Under the pieces are notes generated by a model. The model was given only the letters and a program-made list of their open reading frames with translations, made no database searches and was not told the DNA's origin. Positions 35,541-45,008 of a stretch of 64,000 nucleotides of DNA are shown here, piece after piece. Source of the stretch: Halomonas getboli (lineage in GTDB: Bacteria > Pseudomonadota > Gammaproteobacteria > Pseudomonadales > Halomonadaceae); assembly GCF_023094245.1 (NCBI RefSeq), contig NZ_JALMEW010000001.1:451397-515396 (forward strand). Direction: 5' to 3'. Position 1 is the first letter of the stretch. Every line of letters begins with the position of its first letter. Made by a program: the position numbers and the translations under genes.

Positions 35541-36356
35541 TCAGTCCCAGGCCGGGGCGAAGTCCGGGTCGGCGATGCGCGCCCCGCGATCGAGCGCGGC
35601 GATGGACTGCATCTCCTCGTCGCTGAGCGTGATCTCGAGGGCGGCCAGATTGCTTTCGATGTTCTTCGCCTTGGTGGACGAGGGAATGATCGCGATGCCC
35701 TGCTGGTTCAGCCAGGCCAGGGCGATCTGCGCCGGGCTGGCGTCGTGGGCCTCGGCGATGCGCGCCAGGGTCTCGTCTTCCATCACCTTGCCCACGGCCA
35801 GGGGCATGAAGGCGGTCACCGCGATGCCGTGGCGCTCGCAGTGCTCGATCAGCGGCCGGTTCTGCAGGAAGGGATGCACCTCGATCTGATTGGTCAGCAG
35901 CGCGCCCTCGCCGAGGATATCGACGGCCTGGTCGAGCTGGGCGCGAGTGAAGTTCGAGACCCCGATGTGGCGGGTCTTGCCGGCCTGCTGCACGTTCTTG
36001 AGCGCGGTCAGATAGTCGGCCATGGGCACCTCGTCGTTCGGCGAGGGCCAGTGGATGAGCAGCAGATCGACATGATCGGTGCCGAGCTTTTGCAGGCTCT
36101 CCTCGACGCTGGCTTCCAGGTCGCCGGGCCGCAGGCGATCGTGCCAGACCTTGGTGGTCAGGAAGATCTCCTCGCGGGGGATGCCGCTCTCGGCGATGGC
36201 CTGGCCGACCTCGGCCTCGTTGCCATAGAACTGGGCGGTGTCGATATGGCGGTAGCCGGCCTCGAGCGCGGTCTGCACGCTCTGCTTGAGGGTCTCCCCC
36301 TCGAGGCGGAAGGTACCGAAACCGAGTTGGGGCAGCGTTTGGGTCGTCATATCCAT
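35541..36356 (-). CDS. dkgB: Aldo/keto reductase, 2,5-diketo-D-gluconate reductase B type
   Basis: 271-residue NADPH-dependent TIM-barrel reductase. Catalytic Asp/Tyr are in GYRHIDTAQFYGNE, the Lys in FLTTKVW and the His in LLIHWPSPNDEV. IGVSNFTRAQL and IIPSSTKAKNIESNL bind substrate and NADP. Overall it follows DkgB closely along its length; such enzymes also reduce methylglyoxal and other aldehydes. It starts 15 bp after mdaB, so the two share a transcript. Confidence 0.9.
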   Translation of the reverse strand: MDMTTQTLPQLGFGTFRLEGETLKQSVQTALEAGYRHIDTAQFYGNEAEVGQAIAESGIPREEIFLTTKVWHDRLRPGDLEASVEESLQKLGTDHVDLLLIHWPSPNDEVPMADYLTALKNVQQAGKTRHIGVSNFTRAQLDQAVDILGEGALLTNQIEVHPFLQNRPLIEHCERHGIAVTAFMPLAVGKVMEDETLARIAEAHDASPAQIALAWLNQQGIAIIPSSTKAKNIESNLAALEITLSDEEMQSIAALDRGARIADPDFAPAWD

Positions 36357-36371
36357 CTCCTGTGGTGGGGT

Positions 36372-36965
36372 TCAGGCGTGGTTGGTGTCGCCGAAGACGC
36401 TCGCCAGATGGGCCTGGTAGGCGTCGCGATGCGCGTCGATGGCCGGTGCCTTGATCACGTCGTTGGCCAGGAAGGTCGGCAGGGCGCTCATGCCGAGGAA
36501 TTCCAGTGCCTTGTGCATCGGGAAGTAGACGGCGTCGACGCCGCGGCCCTCGAAGAAGTTGCCCGGCTCGTCGAAGGCCTCCAGCGGCGCGTTCCAGGTC
36601 AGCGACAGCAGATAGCGCTTGCCCTGCAGCAGGCCGCCGCTGCCGTACTGGCGGCTCGGGTCCTGGCGCGAGCGGCCGTCGCTGGCATAGAGCTTGCCGT
36701 GCCCGGCGGTCAGCACCTCGTCGAGATAGCGCTTGACGGTCCAGGGGGCGCCCATCCACCAGCCCGGCATCTGCAGGATGACGGCATCGGCCCACAGCCA
36801 CTTGTCGACCTCGGTCTCGGCCGTGTAGCCGTCGTCGATGCGGGTTTCCTGCAGGGTGTGGCCCTGCTCGGCCAGGATGCCGCGGGCGGTCTCGTGCAGG
36901 GTGTCGTTGTAGCGGCCACCGGAATGAGCATAGGCCTTGGCACCGTTGAGCAGCAGGATGTTCAT
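36372..36965 (-). CDS. mdaB: NADPH:quinone reductase MdaB
   Basis: 197-residue flavodoxin-fold two-electron quinone reductase. ILLLNGAKAYAHSGG at the N-terminus, MPGWWMGAPWTVKRYLDEV, the YASDGRSRQDPSRQYGSGG loop and LSLTWNAPLEAF are all conserved MdaB features. It protects against quinone redox cycling. It is divergent from a LysR regulator whose intergenic region holds an inverted repeat, a layout expected for autoregulation and control of mdaB. Confidence 0.95.
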   Translation of the reverse strand: MNILLLNGAKAYAHSGGRYNDTLHETARGILAEQGHTLQETRIDDGYTAETEVDKWLWADAVILQMPGWWMGAPWTVKRYLDEVLTAGHGKLYASDGRSRQDPSRQYGSGGLLQGKRYLLSLTWNAPLEAFDEPGNFFEGRGVDAVYFPMHKALEFLGMSALPTFLANDVIKAPAIDAHRDAYQAHLASVFGDTNHA

Positions 36966-37053
36966 GGGCTTTCGTTAATCTCCTAATCAGTCGTACGCCC
37001 AAGAGTGGGGCCCGTCAACGGGGGCTTCAATCATCGAGAAATGCAAAACATCT

Positions 37054-37068
37054 TTGCAAATGATGCAA
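37054..37068. promoter_or_regulatory. LysR-type binding site between mdaB and its regulator
   Basis: TTGCA and TGCAA are separated by five bases in the 146-bp divergent gap, in a locally AT-rich stretch. It fits the T-N11-A pattern of LysR sites. It lies 43 bp upstream of the lysR start. Confidence 0.6.
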
Positions 37069-37111
37069 TAGTCGCCCCGTTGCCGGAAAACGATGCGTAT
37101 GGAGGAGAGGC

Positions 37112-38005
37112 GTGCAAAGCCAGATCGAGGAGCTCAACCTGCTGCTGGCGGTGGTGGACAGCGGCGGCTTCAGCGCCGCGGCGCGGCGGCTGGGGCTGCC
37201 GGTGTCGCGGCTGTCGCGGGCGGTGCAGCGCCTCGAACGGCGGCTGGAGACGCCGCTGCTCAATCGCACCACGCGCAGCCTGACCCTGACCAGCGAGGGG
37301 CGGCGCTTCATCGAGCGCGTGCGGGAGGGGCTGAGCGTGCTGGAGGAGGCGGAAGAGGCCGTGCGGATGAATCGCGAACGACCGCATGGCCCGCTGCGGG
37401 TAGATGCGGCGACGCCCTTCATCCTGCATCAGCTGGTGCCGCTGATCGGGGAATTCCAGGCCGCCTATCCGGACATCGCCCTGGAGCTCTGCGCCTCCGA
37501 CGACATCATCGACCTGCTGGAACAGCGCGCCGACGTGGCGATTCGCATCGGCGGCCTCGAGGATTCCACGCTGCATGCCCGCAGCCTCGGCCACTCGCCG
37601 CTGCGGCTGGTGGCGAGCCCGGCCTACCTCGAGCGCCATGGCTTACCCGAGGCGCCGGAGGCCCTGCACGACCATCGCCTGCTGGGCTTTCTCAACGCCG
37701 AGGCGCTCAACTACTGGCCGGTCGACGGCCTGGCCGAGCGGGGGCCCAACATTCGTCCCTCGCTCGCGACCTCCAGCGGCGAGGTGATGCGCGAGCTGTG
37801 CCTGGCGGGCCACGGCATCGCCTGCCTGTCACGCTTCATGATTCGAGAGGATCTGGCGCGGGGCGATCTGGTCGGCCTGCTGGACGCGCATATCGTCAGC
37901 CCCAACCCGCGCGAGCGGGTGCAGGCGGTCTACTACCGCAATACCGCGCTGTCGCCGCGTATCGGCGCCTTTCTCGACTTCATCGCCCCGCGGCTGACGC
38001 TATGA
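37112..38005 (+). CDS. LysR-family transcriptional regulator, divergent from mdaB
   Basis: 297 residues. N-terminal winged helix-turn-helix (ELNLLLAVVDSGGFSAAARR) and a C-terminal two-lobe effector domain from about 90. It is of the CrgA/DsdC-like clade that controls quinone reductases and aldo/keto reductases. The start is GTG with GGAGAGG about 6-12 bases upstream; no nearer ATG gives a complete HTH. Its likely targets are mdaB-dkgB. Confidence 0.9.
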   Translation: MQSQIEELNLLLAVVDSGGFSAAARRLGLPVSRLSRAVQRLERRLETPLLNRTTRSLTLTSEGRRFIERVREGLSVLEEAEEAVRMNRERPHGPLRVDAATPFILHQLVPLIGEFQAAYPDIALELCASDDIIDLLEQRADVAIRIGGLEDSTLHARSLGHSPLRLVASPAYLERHGLPEAPEALHDHRLLGFLNAEALNYWPVDGLAERGPNIRPSLATSSGEVMRELCLAGHGIACLSRFMIREDLARGDLVGLLDAHIVSPNPRERVQAVYYRNTALSPRIGAFLDFIAPRLTL

Positions 38006-38026
38006 GGCCTGTCGGGCGGCGTCGGC

Positions 38027-39061
38027 TCAGGTGCTCTCGCCCACCAGCAGCTCGAAGCCGATGTCCCGCCGCCGACGGGTGACGCGCCGGTCGTCCAGGC
38101 GTCGCAGTACCTGCTCGGCGGCCTGGCGGCCCATGGCCTCGCGAGGGGAGCGGATGGTCGTCAGGCGCGGCGTCAGCTGCTGACCCAGCGGCAGGCCATT
38201 GAAGCCGGCGATGGCGATGTCGTCCGGCACCTGCAACCCGAGCCGCACGCTATGCAGCAGGGCGCCTGCCGCCAGATCGTCGTTGGCGAAATGGATGGCA
38301 TCGGCGTCGCGATGCGAGGCCATGACGCGATCCAGCCCGCCGGCGCCGGCCTCCAGGCTGCCCAGCTCCTCGAGCTCGATGAGCGGTGCCGCGTGGCCGG
38401 CGTTCTCGAACACCTCGCGATGCCCTTCGTAGCGCATCAGGGCGCGGTAGTCGCGATCCAGGCAGGCGCCGACGAAGACGCTGCGACGATGGCCCCGCTC
38501 CAGCAGGTGGCGGGCCATGCAGCGGCCGGCCTCGCGATGATCGAGGCCGACGTTCAGATCCAGCCCGTCGCCGAGTTCCATGACCTCCATGACCGGCTTG
38601 TCCCATTGCTCGAGCAGGGCGCGGCAGGCCGGTGAGTGGCGCAGTCCCGCCGTGACCAGGGCCGAACAGGACCAGCCCAGGAAGGTCCTGACCAGCTGGT
38701 GCTCGCGTTCGAGGTCGTAGTCGGTGTTGCCCAGCAGGATCTGGTAGCCCCGCGCCTCGAAGGTGGCCTGCAGGCCGCGGATCACCTCGATGAACACGCT
38801 GTTCTCCAATGAGGGAACGATCACCGCGATGAAGCGGGAGCGCGCCGAGGCCAGGCTGCCGGCCACCAGATTGGGCACGTAGCCGACCCGCTCCATGGCC
38901 TCCAGGATCCGCGCTCGGGTATCCTCGTTGACCCGTTCGGGTGCGTTCAGCGCGCGCGAGGCGGTGATGGCGGACACGCCGGCGGCCTCGGCGACCTCCC
39001 TGAGGGTCGGTTGAGACGCGCCGCGGCGGCGACGCGTCCGTTGGGTGTCCCGGTTAGACAT
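38027..39061 (-). CDS. LacI-family repressor of the threonate/erythronate operon
   Basis: 344 residues. The HTH and hinge helix are PTLREVAEAAGVSAITASRA and YVPNLVAGSLASARS; the periplasmic-binding-like sugar domain (IAVIVPSLENSVFIEVIRG onward) follows. It belongs to the GntR-like branch. An upstream in-frame ATG would add 14 residues without similarity. It is transcribed divergently from ltnD, and a perfect palindromic operator lies between them; the effector is probably a tetronate or pathway intermediate. Confidence 0.9.
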   Translation of the reverse strand: MSNRDTQRTRRRRGASQPTLREVAEAAGVSAITASRALNAPERVNEDTRARILEAMERVGYVPNLVAGSLASARSRFIAVIVPSLENSVFIEVIRGLQATFEARGYQILLGNTDYDLEREHQLVRTFLGWSCSALVTAGLRHSPACRALLEQWDKPVMEVMELGDGLDLNVGLDHREAGRCMARHLLERGHRRSVFVGACLDRDYRALMRYEGHREVFENAGHAAPLIELEELGSLEAGAGGLDRVMASHRDADAIHFANDDLAAGALLHSVRLGLQVPDDIAIAGFNGLPLGQQLTPRLTTIRSPREAMGRQAAEQVLRRLDDRRVTRRRRDIGFELLVGEST

Positions 39062-39116
39062 TGGTCTCGTCCTTGCGCTCTTCGCTTGCCCCGCCAGGGG
39101 CATCCGTCTAGAAAGG

Positions 39117-39144
39117 TGTTAGCGCTAACATGATAGCGCTAACA
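39117..39144. promoter_or_regulatory. Tandem LacI-type operators
   Basis: TGTTAGCGCTAACA (39117-39130) is a perfect 14-bp palindrome and is followed directly by TGATAGCGCTAACA (39131-39144), a second copy with a degenerate left half. They lie between the lacI-family start (39061) and ltnD (39202) and resemble GntR-type operators of this regulator family. Confidence 0.88.
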
Positions 39145-39201
39145 CGCGCCGGTGACATCCTCCACCGAGACGGCCAGCACACGACATCGGGAGAACCAAA
39201 G

Positions 39202-40137
39202 GTGAGCGACATTTCCGCAAGCAAGCCCCGCATCGGGGTCGTCGGCCTCGGCGCCATGGGCCTGGGAACGGCCACGGCGCTGCTCGAGCAGGGTCTTTCG
39301 GTGACGGGCTGTGACGTCTCGGCCGCGGCGCGACAGGCCTTCGAGGCAGAAGGAGGGCGCTGCGTCGAGAGTCCCGCGGCGCTGGCCGAGCGCTGCGATA
39401 TCGTGCTGCTGGTGGTCGTCAACGCCGACCAGGTCGAGCAGGTGCTGTTCGGTGACCAGGGGCTGGTGGGGTGCCTGGCACCGGGTAGCGTGGTGGTGCA
39501 GTGCGCCACGGTGGCGCCCAGCATCGCGCGCCGACTGGGCGAGCGGCTGGGCGAGGCCGGCCTCGAGATGCTCGACGCGCCGATCAGCGGCGGGGCCGCC
39601 AAGGCGCGCAGCGGCGAGCTGTCGGTCATGGCTTCCGGTGCGGTGTCGGCGTTCGACAAGGCGGCTCCGGCGTTGGAGGCCATGGCGGCCACCGTCTACC
39701 GACTGGGCGATGCACCCGGCGTCGGCTCGAGCATGAAGCTCGTCAATCAGCTGCTGGCCGGGGTCCATATCGCCACCGCCGCCGAGGCCATGGCGCTGGG
39801 CATCCGCCTGGGACTCGACCCGGACACGATCTACGAGGTGATCACCCATTCGGCGGGCAATTCCTGGATGTTCGAGAACCGGGTGCCGCACATTCTCAAG
39901 GGCGACTACACGCCGCTGTCGGCCGTCGACATCTTCGTCAAGGACCTCAACATCGTCCATGACACCGGCCGCGAGCTGGCCATGCCGACCCCGGTGACCG
40001 CCTCCGCCCTGCAGCAGTTCACCGCCGCCAAGGGCGCCGGCCTGGGCCGCGAGGACGACTCGGCCGTGATCAAGGTCTACGAACGGCTGTCGGGCATCAC
40101 CCTGCCCGAGGCGGCCAACGATCCGCAGGGGGTATGA
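39202..40137 (+). CDS. ltnD: L-threonate dehydrogenase
   Basis: 311-residue beta-hydroxyacid dehydrogenase that oxidises L-threonate to 2-oxo-tetronate with NAD. Cofactor motif GVVGLGAMGLGTA, substrate motif DAPISGGAAKARSGEL, and catalytic Lys in GSSMKLVNQLL. Identification as LtnD rather than another family member rests on the adjacent OtnK, OtnC and OtnI. Start GTG with GGGAG upstream; an upstream ATG at 39130 would put the operator in the coding sequence. It overlaps otnK by four bases. Confidence 0.9.
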   Translation: MSDISASKPRIGVVGLGAMGLGTATALLEQGLSVTGCDVSAAARQAFEAEGGRCVESPAALAERCDIVLLVVVNADQVEQVLFGDQGLVGCLAPGSVVVQCATVAPSIARRLGERLGEAGLEMLDAPISGGAAKARSGELSVMASGAVSAFDKAAPALEAMAATVYRLGDAPGVGSSMKLVNQLLAGVHIATAAEAMALGIRLGLDPDTIYEVITHSAGNSWMFENRVPHILKGDYTPLSAVDIFVKDLNIVHDTGRELAMPTPVTASALQQFTAAKGAGLGREDDSAVIKVYERLSGITLPEAANDPQGV

Positions 40138-41420
40138 CCATGCCTATCGTGCTGGGCGTCATCGCCGACGACTTCACCGGCGCCACCGACCTGGCCAACA
40201 ACCTGGTGCGCAGCGGCATGCGCTGCGTGCAGGTGATCGGCGTGCCGGACGCAGCGCTGGCGCTGGATGACGTCGACGCCGTGGTGGTGGCGCTGAAGTC
40301 GCGCTCCTGCGCCGTGGAGCGCGCCGTCGAGGACTCGCTCGCTGCTCTCGACTGGCTGCAGCAGCAGGGCGCGCGCCAGATCTTCTCCAAGTACTGCTCG
40401 ACCTTCGATTCCACCGACGCCGGCAACATCGGCCCGGTCGCCGAGGCGCTGATGGATCGGCTGGGCGCCGCCCAGACGGTGATGGTGCCGGCGTTCCCGA
40501 TCAACGGCCGCACCGTCTATCAGGGGCATCTGTTCGTCGGCGATCGGCTGCTCAACGAGAGCGGCATGCAGCATCACCCGCTCAACCCCATGCATGATGC
40601 CGACCTGGTGCGGGTGCTGTCCCGCCAGGTCACGCGCCCGGTCGGACTGGCGCCGCACCCACTGTTGGCCCGGGGCGGGGAGGCGACGCGCCACCACCTG
40701 GAGGCGCTGGGCGAGCAGGGCGTCGGCCTTGTGGTCTGCGACACCCTCGATGAGGGGGATCTCGCCGCGATCGCCGAAGCGGTGGTCGACCTGCCGCTGG
40801 TGACCGGCGGCTCGGGGCTCGGCCAGGCGCTGCCGGCCGAGTATCGACGCCGCGGCTGGCTGGCCGAGGTGACCGATCCCGGCCGCCTGGCGCCGTCGTC
40901 CGGCGCGGCCCTGGTGCTGTCGGGCAGCTGCTCGCGGGCGACCTTGGAACAGATCGCGCGCTTCCTCGAGCATCGCCCCGGCATGGCGCTGGACCCGCTG
41001 GCGCTGGCCGAGGGCGAGACTCACTTCCAGGACGCGCTGACCTTCGCCCGGGGGCGGATCGCCGACGGCGGGCCGGTGCTGGTCTACGCCTCCGCCGACC
41101 CGGCGCGGGTCAAGGCCGCCCAGGCGGCGCTGGGGACCGAGCGCGCCGGTCAACTGGTCGAGGAAGCGCTGGGGCGCCTGGCCCGGACGCTGGTCGAGGA
41201 GGGCGTGGGCCGGCTGGTGGTGGCCGGCGGCGAGACCTCCGGCGCGGTGGTCTCGGCGCTGGGCCTGCGTACGCTACGCATCGGCGAGCAGATCGACCCC
41301 GGCGTGCCCTGGACCCAGGCCCCGATGCCCGGCCGCGAGGCGCCGCTGTCCCTGGCGCTCAAGTCGGGCAACTTCGGCGGCCCCGATTTCTTTACCCGAG
41401 CCTTCGAGGTGCTGACATGA
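40134..41420 (+). CDS. otnK: 3-oxo-tetronate 4-kinase (DUF1537)
   Basis: 428 residues of the two-domain DUF1537 kinase family. The N-terminal domain begins VLGVIADDFTGATDLANNLV with substrate-binding FSKYCSTFDSTDAGNIGPV, and the C-terminal nucleotide domain contains LVLSGSCSRATLEQI and LVVAGGETSGAVVSAL. OtnK phosphorylates 3-oxo-tetronate at O4 in threonate and erythronate catabolism. ATGA overlaps on both sides show tight coupling to ltnD and otnC. Confidence 0.95.
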   Translation: MTMPIVLGVIADDFTGATDLANNLVRSGMRCVQVIGVPDAALALDDVDAVVVALKSRSCAVERAVEDSLAALDWLQQQGARQIFSKYCSTFDSTDAGNIGPVAEALMDRLGAAQTVMVPAFPINGRTVYQGHLFVGDRLLNESGMQHHPLNPMHDADLVRVLSRQVTRPVGLAPHPLLARGGEATRHHLEALGEQGVGLVVCDTLDEGDLAAIAEAVVDLPLVTGGSGLGQALPAEYRRRGWLAEVTDPGRLAPSSGAALVLSGSCSRATLEQIARFLEHRPGMALDPLALAEGETHFQDALTFARGRIADGGPVLVYASADPARVKAAQAALGTERAGQLVEEALGRLARTLVEEGVGRLVVAGGETSGAVVSALGLRTLRIGEQIDPGVPWTQAPMPGREAPLSLALKSGNFGGPDFFTRAFEVLT

Positions 41421-42064
41421 GCGCGCATGCCATCAATGCCCAGCGCGATCAGATCGCCGTCATGGGGAAGTCGCTGTTCGATCGCGGGCTGACCATGGGC
41501 TCCAGCGGCAACATCAGCGTGCGCCTGGAAGACGGCGGCTGGCTGATGACGCCAACCAATGCCTGCCTGGGCCGGCTCGACCCGGCGCGCATCGCGCGCC
41601 TGGACCGGGACGGCCGGCTGCTCGACGGCGACAGGCCGACCAAGGAGCAGTTCCTGCACACGGCGATGTACCAGGAGCGCCCCCAGTCCGGTGCCATCGT
41701 CCACCTGCACTCGACCCACTCGGTGGCCGTCTCCTGCCTGCCCGACGTGGATCCCTGTGACTGCATCCCGCCGCTCACCGCCTACTACGTGATGCGGATC
41801 GGGCGGTTGCCGCTGGTGCCCTATCACATCCCCGGGGATCCGAGCCTGGGAGACGCCGTGCGCGGCCTGGCCGGCCGTCACAGCGCGGTGCTGCTGGCCA
41901 ATCACGGCCCGGTGGTGGCCGGCAAGTCGCTCGAGGCCGCGGTCTATGCCACCGAAGAGCTCGAGGAAACCGCCCGACTGTACCTGCTGCTGCGGGGACA
42001 GAACCCCCGCGGCCTGACGCCCGACCAGGTGGCCGAACTCGAAGCGCGCTTTCCGCGCGATTGA
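41417..42064 (+). CDS. otnC: 3-oxo-tetronate 4-phosphate decarboxylase
   Basis: 215-residue class II aldolase/adducin family enzyme. Metal-binding histidines are in HLHSTHSVAV and a later ANHGPVVAG; the phosphate-binding GLTMGSSGNISVRL and TPTNACLGRLDP are present. It splits the kinase product to DHAP and CO2. The position directly after otnK supports this over a sugar-phosphate aldolase function. Confidence 0.93.
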   Translation: MSAHAINAQRDQIAVMGKSLFDRGLTMGSSGNISVRLEDGGWLMTPTNACLGRLDPARIARLDRDGRLLDGDRPTKEQFLHTAMYQERPQSGAIVHLHSTHSVAVSCLPDVDPCDCIPPLTAYYVMRIGRLPLVPYHIPGDPSLGDAVRGLAGRHSAVLLANHGPVVAGKSLEAAVYATEELEETARLYLLLRGQNPRGLTPDQVAELEARFPRD

Positions 42065-42085
42065 CCCCCACAGCGAGGAGCGACG

Positions 42086-42892
42086 ATGACCCGACTGGCC
42101 GCCAACCTGAGCATGCTGTTCACCGAGCACGATTTCCTCGACCGCTTTCAGGCCGCCGCCGATGCCGGCTTCCATGGCGTCGAGTACCTGTTTCCCTATG
42201 CCCATGCGCCGGCGCGCCTCGCCGAGGCGCTGGAGGAGGCGGGCGTCGAGCAGGTGCTGTTCAACCTGCCGCCCGGCGACTGGGAGGCCGGCGAGCGTGG
42301 CCTCGCCAGCCTGCCGGGACGTGAGGCGGAGTTCCGCGATGCGGTGATCGAGGCGCTGCGCTATGCCGAGCATCTGGGCTGCCCGCGAGTGCATGCCATG
42401 GCCGGGCTGCTGCCCGAGGGCCTGGATGACCGTGCGCGCGATGAGGCCCGCGAGGCCCATCACGCCACCTATCTCGAGAACCTGCGTTTCGCCGCCGGCG
42501 AGGCCGCCAGGACCGGACGGGAACTGTTGATCGAGCCGATCAATACCCGCGACATGCCGGGCTATTTCCTGTCGCGGCAGGACCAGGCCGTGGCCGTGAT
42601 CGAGGCGGTGGGCGCGGACAACCTGCGTCTGCAGTTCGATCTCTACCATTGCCAGATCATGGAGGGCGACCTGATTCGTCATCTGGAGCGTCTGCTGCCT
42701 CATCTCGGCCACGTGCAGATCGCCGGGGTGCCCGAGCGGCACGAGCCGGATGTCGGCGAGGTGCACTACCCGGCCATTCTCGAGCGCCTCGAGGCGCTGG
42801 GCTATGGCGGCTGGATCGGCTGCGAGTACCGGCCCGCCGCCGCCACCCGCGACGGCCTGGGCTGGGGGCAAGCCTACGGGCTGCGGCCCTGA
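42086..42892 (+). CDS. otnI: 2-oxo-tetronate isomerase
   Basis: 268-residue TIM-barrel of the hydroxypyruvate isomerase family. [21 protein letters not shown] at the N-terminus, active-site Glu in [30 protein letters not shown] and [13 protein letters not shown]. In this pathway it converts 2-oxo- to 3-oxo-tetronate ahead of OtnK. It lies 21 bp after otnC. Confidence 0.93.
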   Translation: MTRLAANLSMLFTEHDFLDRFQAAADAGFHGVEYLFPYAHAPARLAEALEEAGVEQVLFNLPPGDWEAGERGLASLPGREAEFRDAVIEALRYAEHLGCPRVHAMAGLLPEGLDDRARDEAREAHHATYLENLRFAAGEAARTGRELLIEPINTRDMPGYFLSRQDQAVAVIEAVGADNLRLQFDLYHCQIMEGDLIRHLERLLPHLGHVQIAGVPERHEPDVGEVHYPAILERLEALGYGGWIGCEYRPAAATRDGLGWGQAYGLRP

Positions 42893-42945
42893 GATCGGTC
42901 TGCCCTCGACTGACAACAACATTCTCACGATCAGGAAGTGACGCC

Positions 42946-43908
42946 ATGCATATCGTCATCACCGGCGCCGCCGGTTTTCTCGGCCAGCGCCTCGTGCAGC
43001 GGCTGCTCGAACTCGGTGAGCTCGACGGCCGGCGGATCCGCCGGCTGACGCTGATCGACCAGGCCGAGCCGCCCGTCCTCGACGGCGCGGGCGTCGAACT
43101 GGAGGCCCTGGCGCTGGATATCAGCGCCCCGGGCGCCCTGGACGCGATACTGGAAGCGCGACCGAACGTCATCTATCACCTGGCCGCGGTGGTCAGCTCG
43201 GCCGCCGAGGCGGACCTGGATCTGGGCATGAGGGTCAACTTCGATGCCACCCGCGCGCTGCTGGAGGGCTGTCGGGCCCATGGGCTGTCCGAGACCCGCC
43301 TGGTGATGGCCAGCTCCGTGGCGGCCTATGGCGGCGAGCTGCCCCAGGTCCTCGACGACATGACCGCGCTGCATCCGCAGAACTCCTACGGCGCCCAGAA
43401 GGCCATGTGCGAGCTGCTGGTCAACGACTACAGCCGCCGTGGCCTGGTCGACGGCCTGGTGCTGCGCCTGCCGACCATCGTGATTCGCCCCGGGCGGCCC
43501 AACGCCGCGGCCTCGAGCTTCGCCTCCAGCATCCTGCGCGAGCCGCTCAACGGCGAGCCGGCGATCTGCCCGGTGCCCACCGAGCTGGCGCTGTTCGTGA
43601 TGTCGCCGGCCAGCGTCATCGAGGCCCTGATTCACGGCGCCCGGGTGCCAGCGGCCGCGCTCGGCGACTTCCGGGCCTTCATGCTGCCGGGCATCACGGT
43701 GAGCGTCGCCGAGATGCTCGAGACCCTGGGCGAGATTGCCGGCGAACAGGCGCTGGCCCTCGTCCGCCACGAGCCGGATCCGGCCATCGAGGCCATCGTC
43801 GGCAGCTGGCCGGCACGCTTTCGCAACGACCGCGCCCGGGAGCTGGGCTTCCGGGGCGACCAGAACTTCCGCGATATCGTCCAGGCCTTCCTGGAAGAGA
43901 GCGCCTGA
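42946..43908 (+). CDS. denD: D-erythronate dehydrogenase
   Basis: 320-residue extended SDR (NAD-dependent epimerase/dehydratase family). Cofactor motif ITGAAGFLGQRL, SSVAAYGG with the catalytic Ser, and NSYGAQKAM with YxxxK. The combination of the long FVMSPASVIEALIHGARVP tail and location beside otnI/otnK/otnC matches DenD, which oxidises D-erythronate at C2. This gives the operon two entry points. Confidence 0.9.
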   Translation: MHIVITGAAGFLGQRLVQRLLELGELDGRRIRRLTLIDQAEPPVLDGAGVELEALALDISAPGALDAILEARPNVIYHLAAVVSSAAEADLDLGMRVNFDATRALLEGCRAHGLSETRLVMASSVAAYGGELPQVLDDMTALHPQNSYGAQKAMCELLVNDYSRRGLVDGLVLRLPTIVIRPGRPNAAASSFASSILREPLNGEPAICPVPTELALFVMSPASVIEALIHGARVPAAALGDFRAFMLPGITVSVAEMLETLGEIAGEQALALVRHEPDPAIEAIVGSWPARFRNDRARELGFRGDQNFRDIVQAFLEESA

Positions 43909-43968
43909 TTCCCACACCGGGATCAGGCACATGACCCAAGCGTGATCACGACCCACGAGGTGATAACA

Positions 43969-44961
43969 ATGACAGCCACTTTCGCACGTCGCAGCTTGTC
44001 CACCGCCATTGCCGGTGCCACCCTGGCCCTCGGGGCCGCCAGTGCCCAGGCGGCTCAGACCATCAACCTGGGCCACACCCTTTCCGACAGTTCGCACTAT
44101 TCGGTCGGCGCCGACGCCTTCAAGGAGACCCTGGAACGCCTCAGCGACGGCGAGTTCGAGGTCGTCGAACATCCTTCCGGTGCGCTGGGCGGCGAGCGCG
44201 CCATGATCGAGGGCCTGCAGATCGGTACCGTGGACGTGGTGATCACCTCCACCGGGCCGCTGGGTAACTTCGTGCCCGAAACCTACGTGCTCGACCTGCC
44301 GTTCCTGTTCAAGGACTACGATCAGGCGCGCTGCGTGCTGGACGGCCCCATCGGTCAGGATCTGCTGAACAAGATGGGGGAACACGACCTGGTTGGCCTG
44401 GCCTGGTCCGAGAACGGTTTTCGCCATCTGACCAACAGCAAGCGCGCGGTCGAGACCCCGGCAGATGTCGAAGGGCTCAAGGTCCGCACCATGGAAAACA
44501 AGGTGCACATGGCGGCCTTCGAGGCGATGGGCGCGCATCCCACGCCGATGGCCTTCCCGGAACTGTTTACCGCGCTTCAGCAGGGCACCGTCGACGGCCA
44601 GGAAAATCCCATCACCGTGATCGTCGCCACCAAGTTCTGGGAAGTGCAGGACAATCTGTCACTGACCGGCCATGTCTACTCGCCCGCCGTCGTGTTGGGG
44701 TCACCGATCCTGCTGGATGGGCTCTCCGAGGAAGAGCGCGGCTGGTTCGACCAGGCCGCTCAGGCCTCGGCCGCGGCCACCCGTGAGGAAGTGTCGCGCC
44801 TCGAGCGCGAGGGCGTTGAGCTGCTGCGCGAGAACGGCATGACCGTGGAAACGGACATCGACAAGGCGCCGTTCCAGGAAGCCGTCGAGCCGGCCTACCA
44901 GATCTACACCGATCAGTACGGCAGCGAAATGCTCGATCGCGTGCGCGCCAGCGACTGCTGA
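43969..44961 (+). CDS. TRAP transporter substrate-binding protein (DctP family)
   Basis: 330-residue periplasmic binding protein. The signal peptide ends at ASAQA (about residue 26). GALGGERAMIEGLQIGTVDVVITST is the conserved carboxylate-binding segment, with the Arg of LKVRTMENKVH and the later TALQQGTVDGQENPI. The ATG follows GAGGTG. Adjacent DctQ and DctM genes and the upstream tetronate enzymes make threonate/erythronate the likely ligand. Confidence 0.92.
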   Translation: MTATFARRSLSTAIAGATLALGAASAQAAQTINLGHTLSDSSHYSVGADAFKETLERLSDGEFEVVEHPSGALGGERAMIEGLQIGTVDVVITSTGPLGNFVPETYVLDLPFLFKDYDQARCVLDGPIGQDLLNKMGEHDLVGLAWSENGFRHLTNSKRAVETPADVEGLKVRTMENKVHMAAFEAMGAHPTPMAFPELFTALQQGTVDGQENPITVIVATKFWEVQDNLSLTGHVYSPAVVLGSPILLDGLSEEERGWFDQAAQASAAATREEVSRLEREGVELLRENGMTVETDIDKAPFQEAVEPAYQIYTDQYGSEMLDRVRASDC

Positions 44962-45008
44962 ACCCGCCGAGCCCCGGCGCCTGAGGGGGCCGGGGCCACG
45001 TTGACTTG

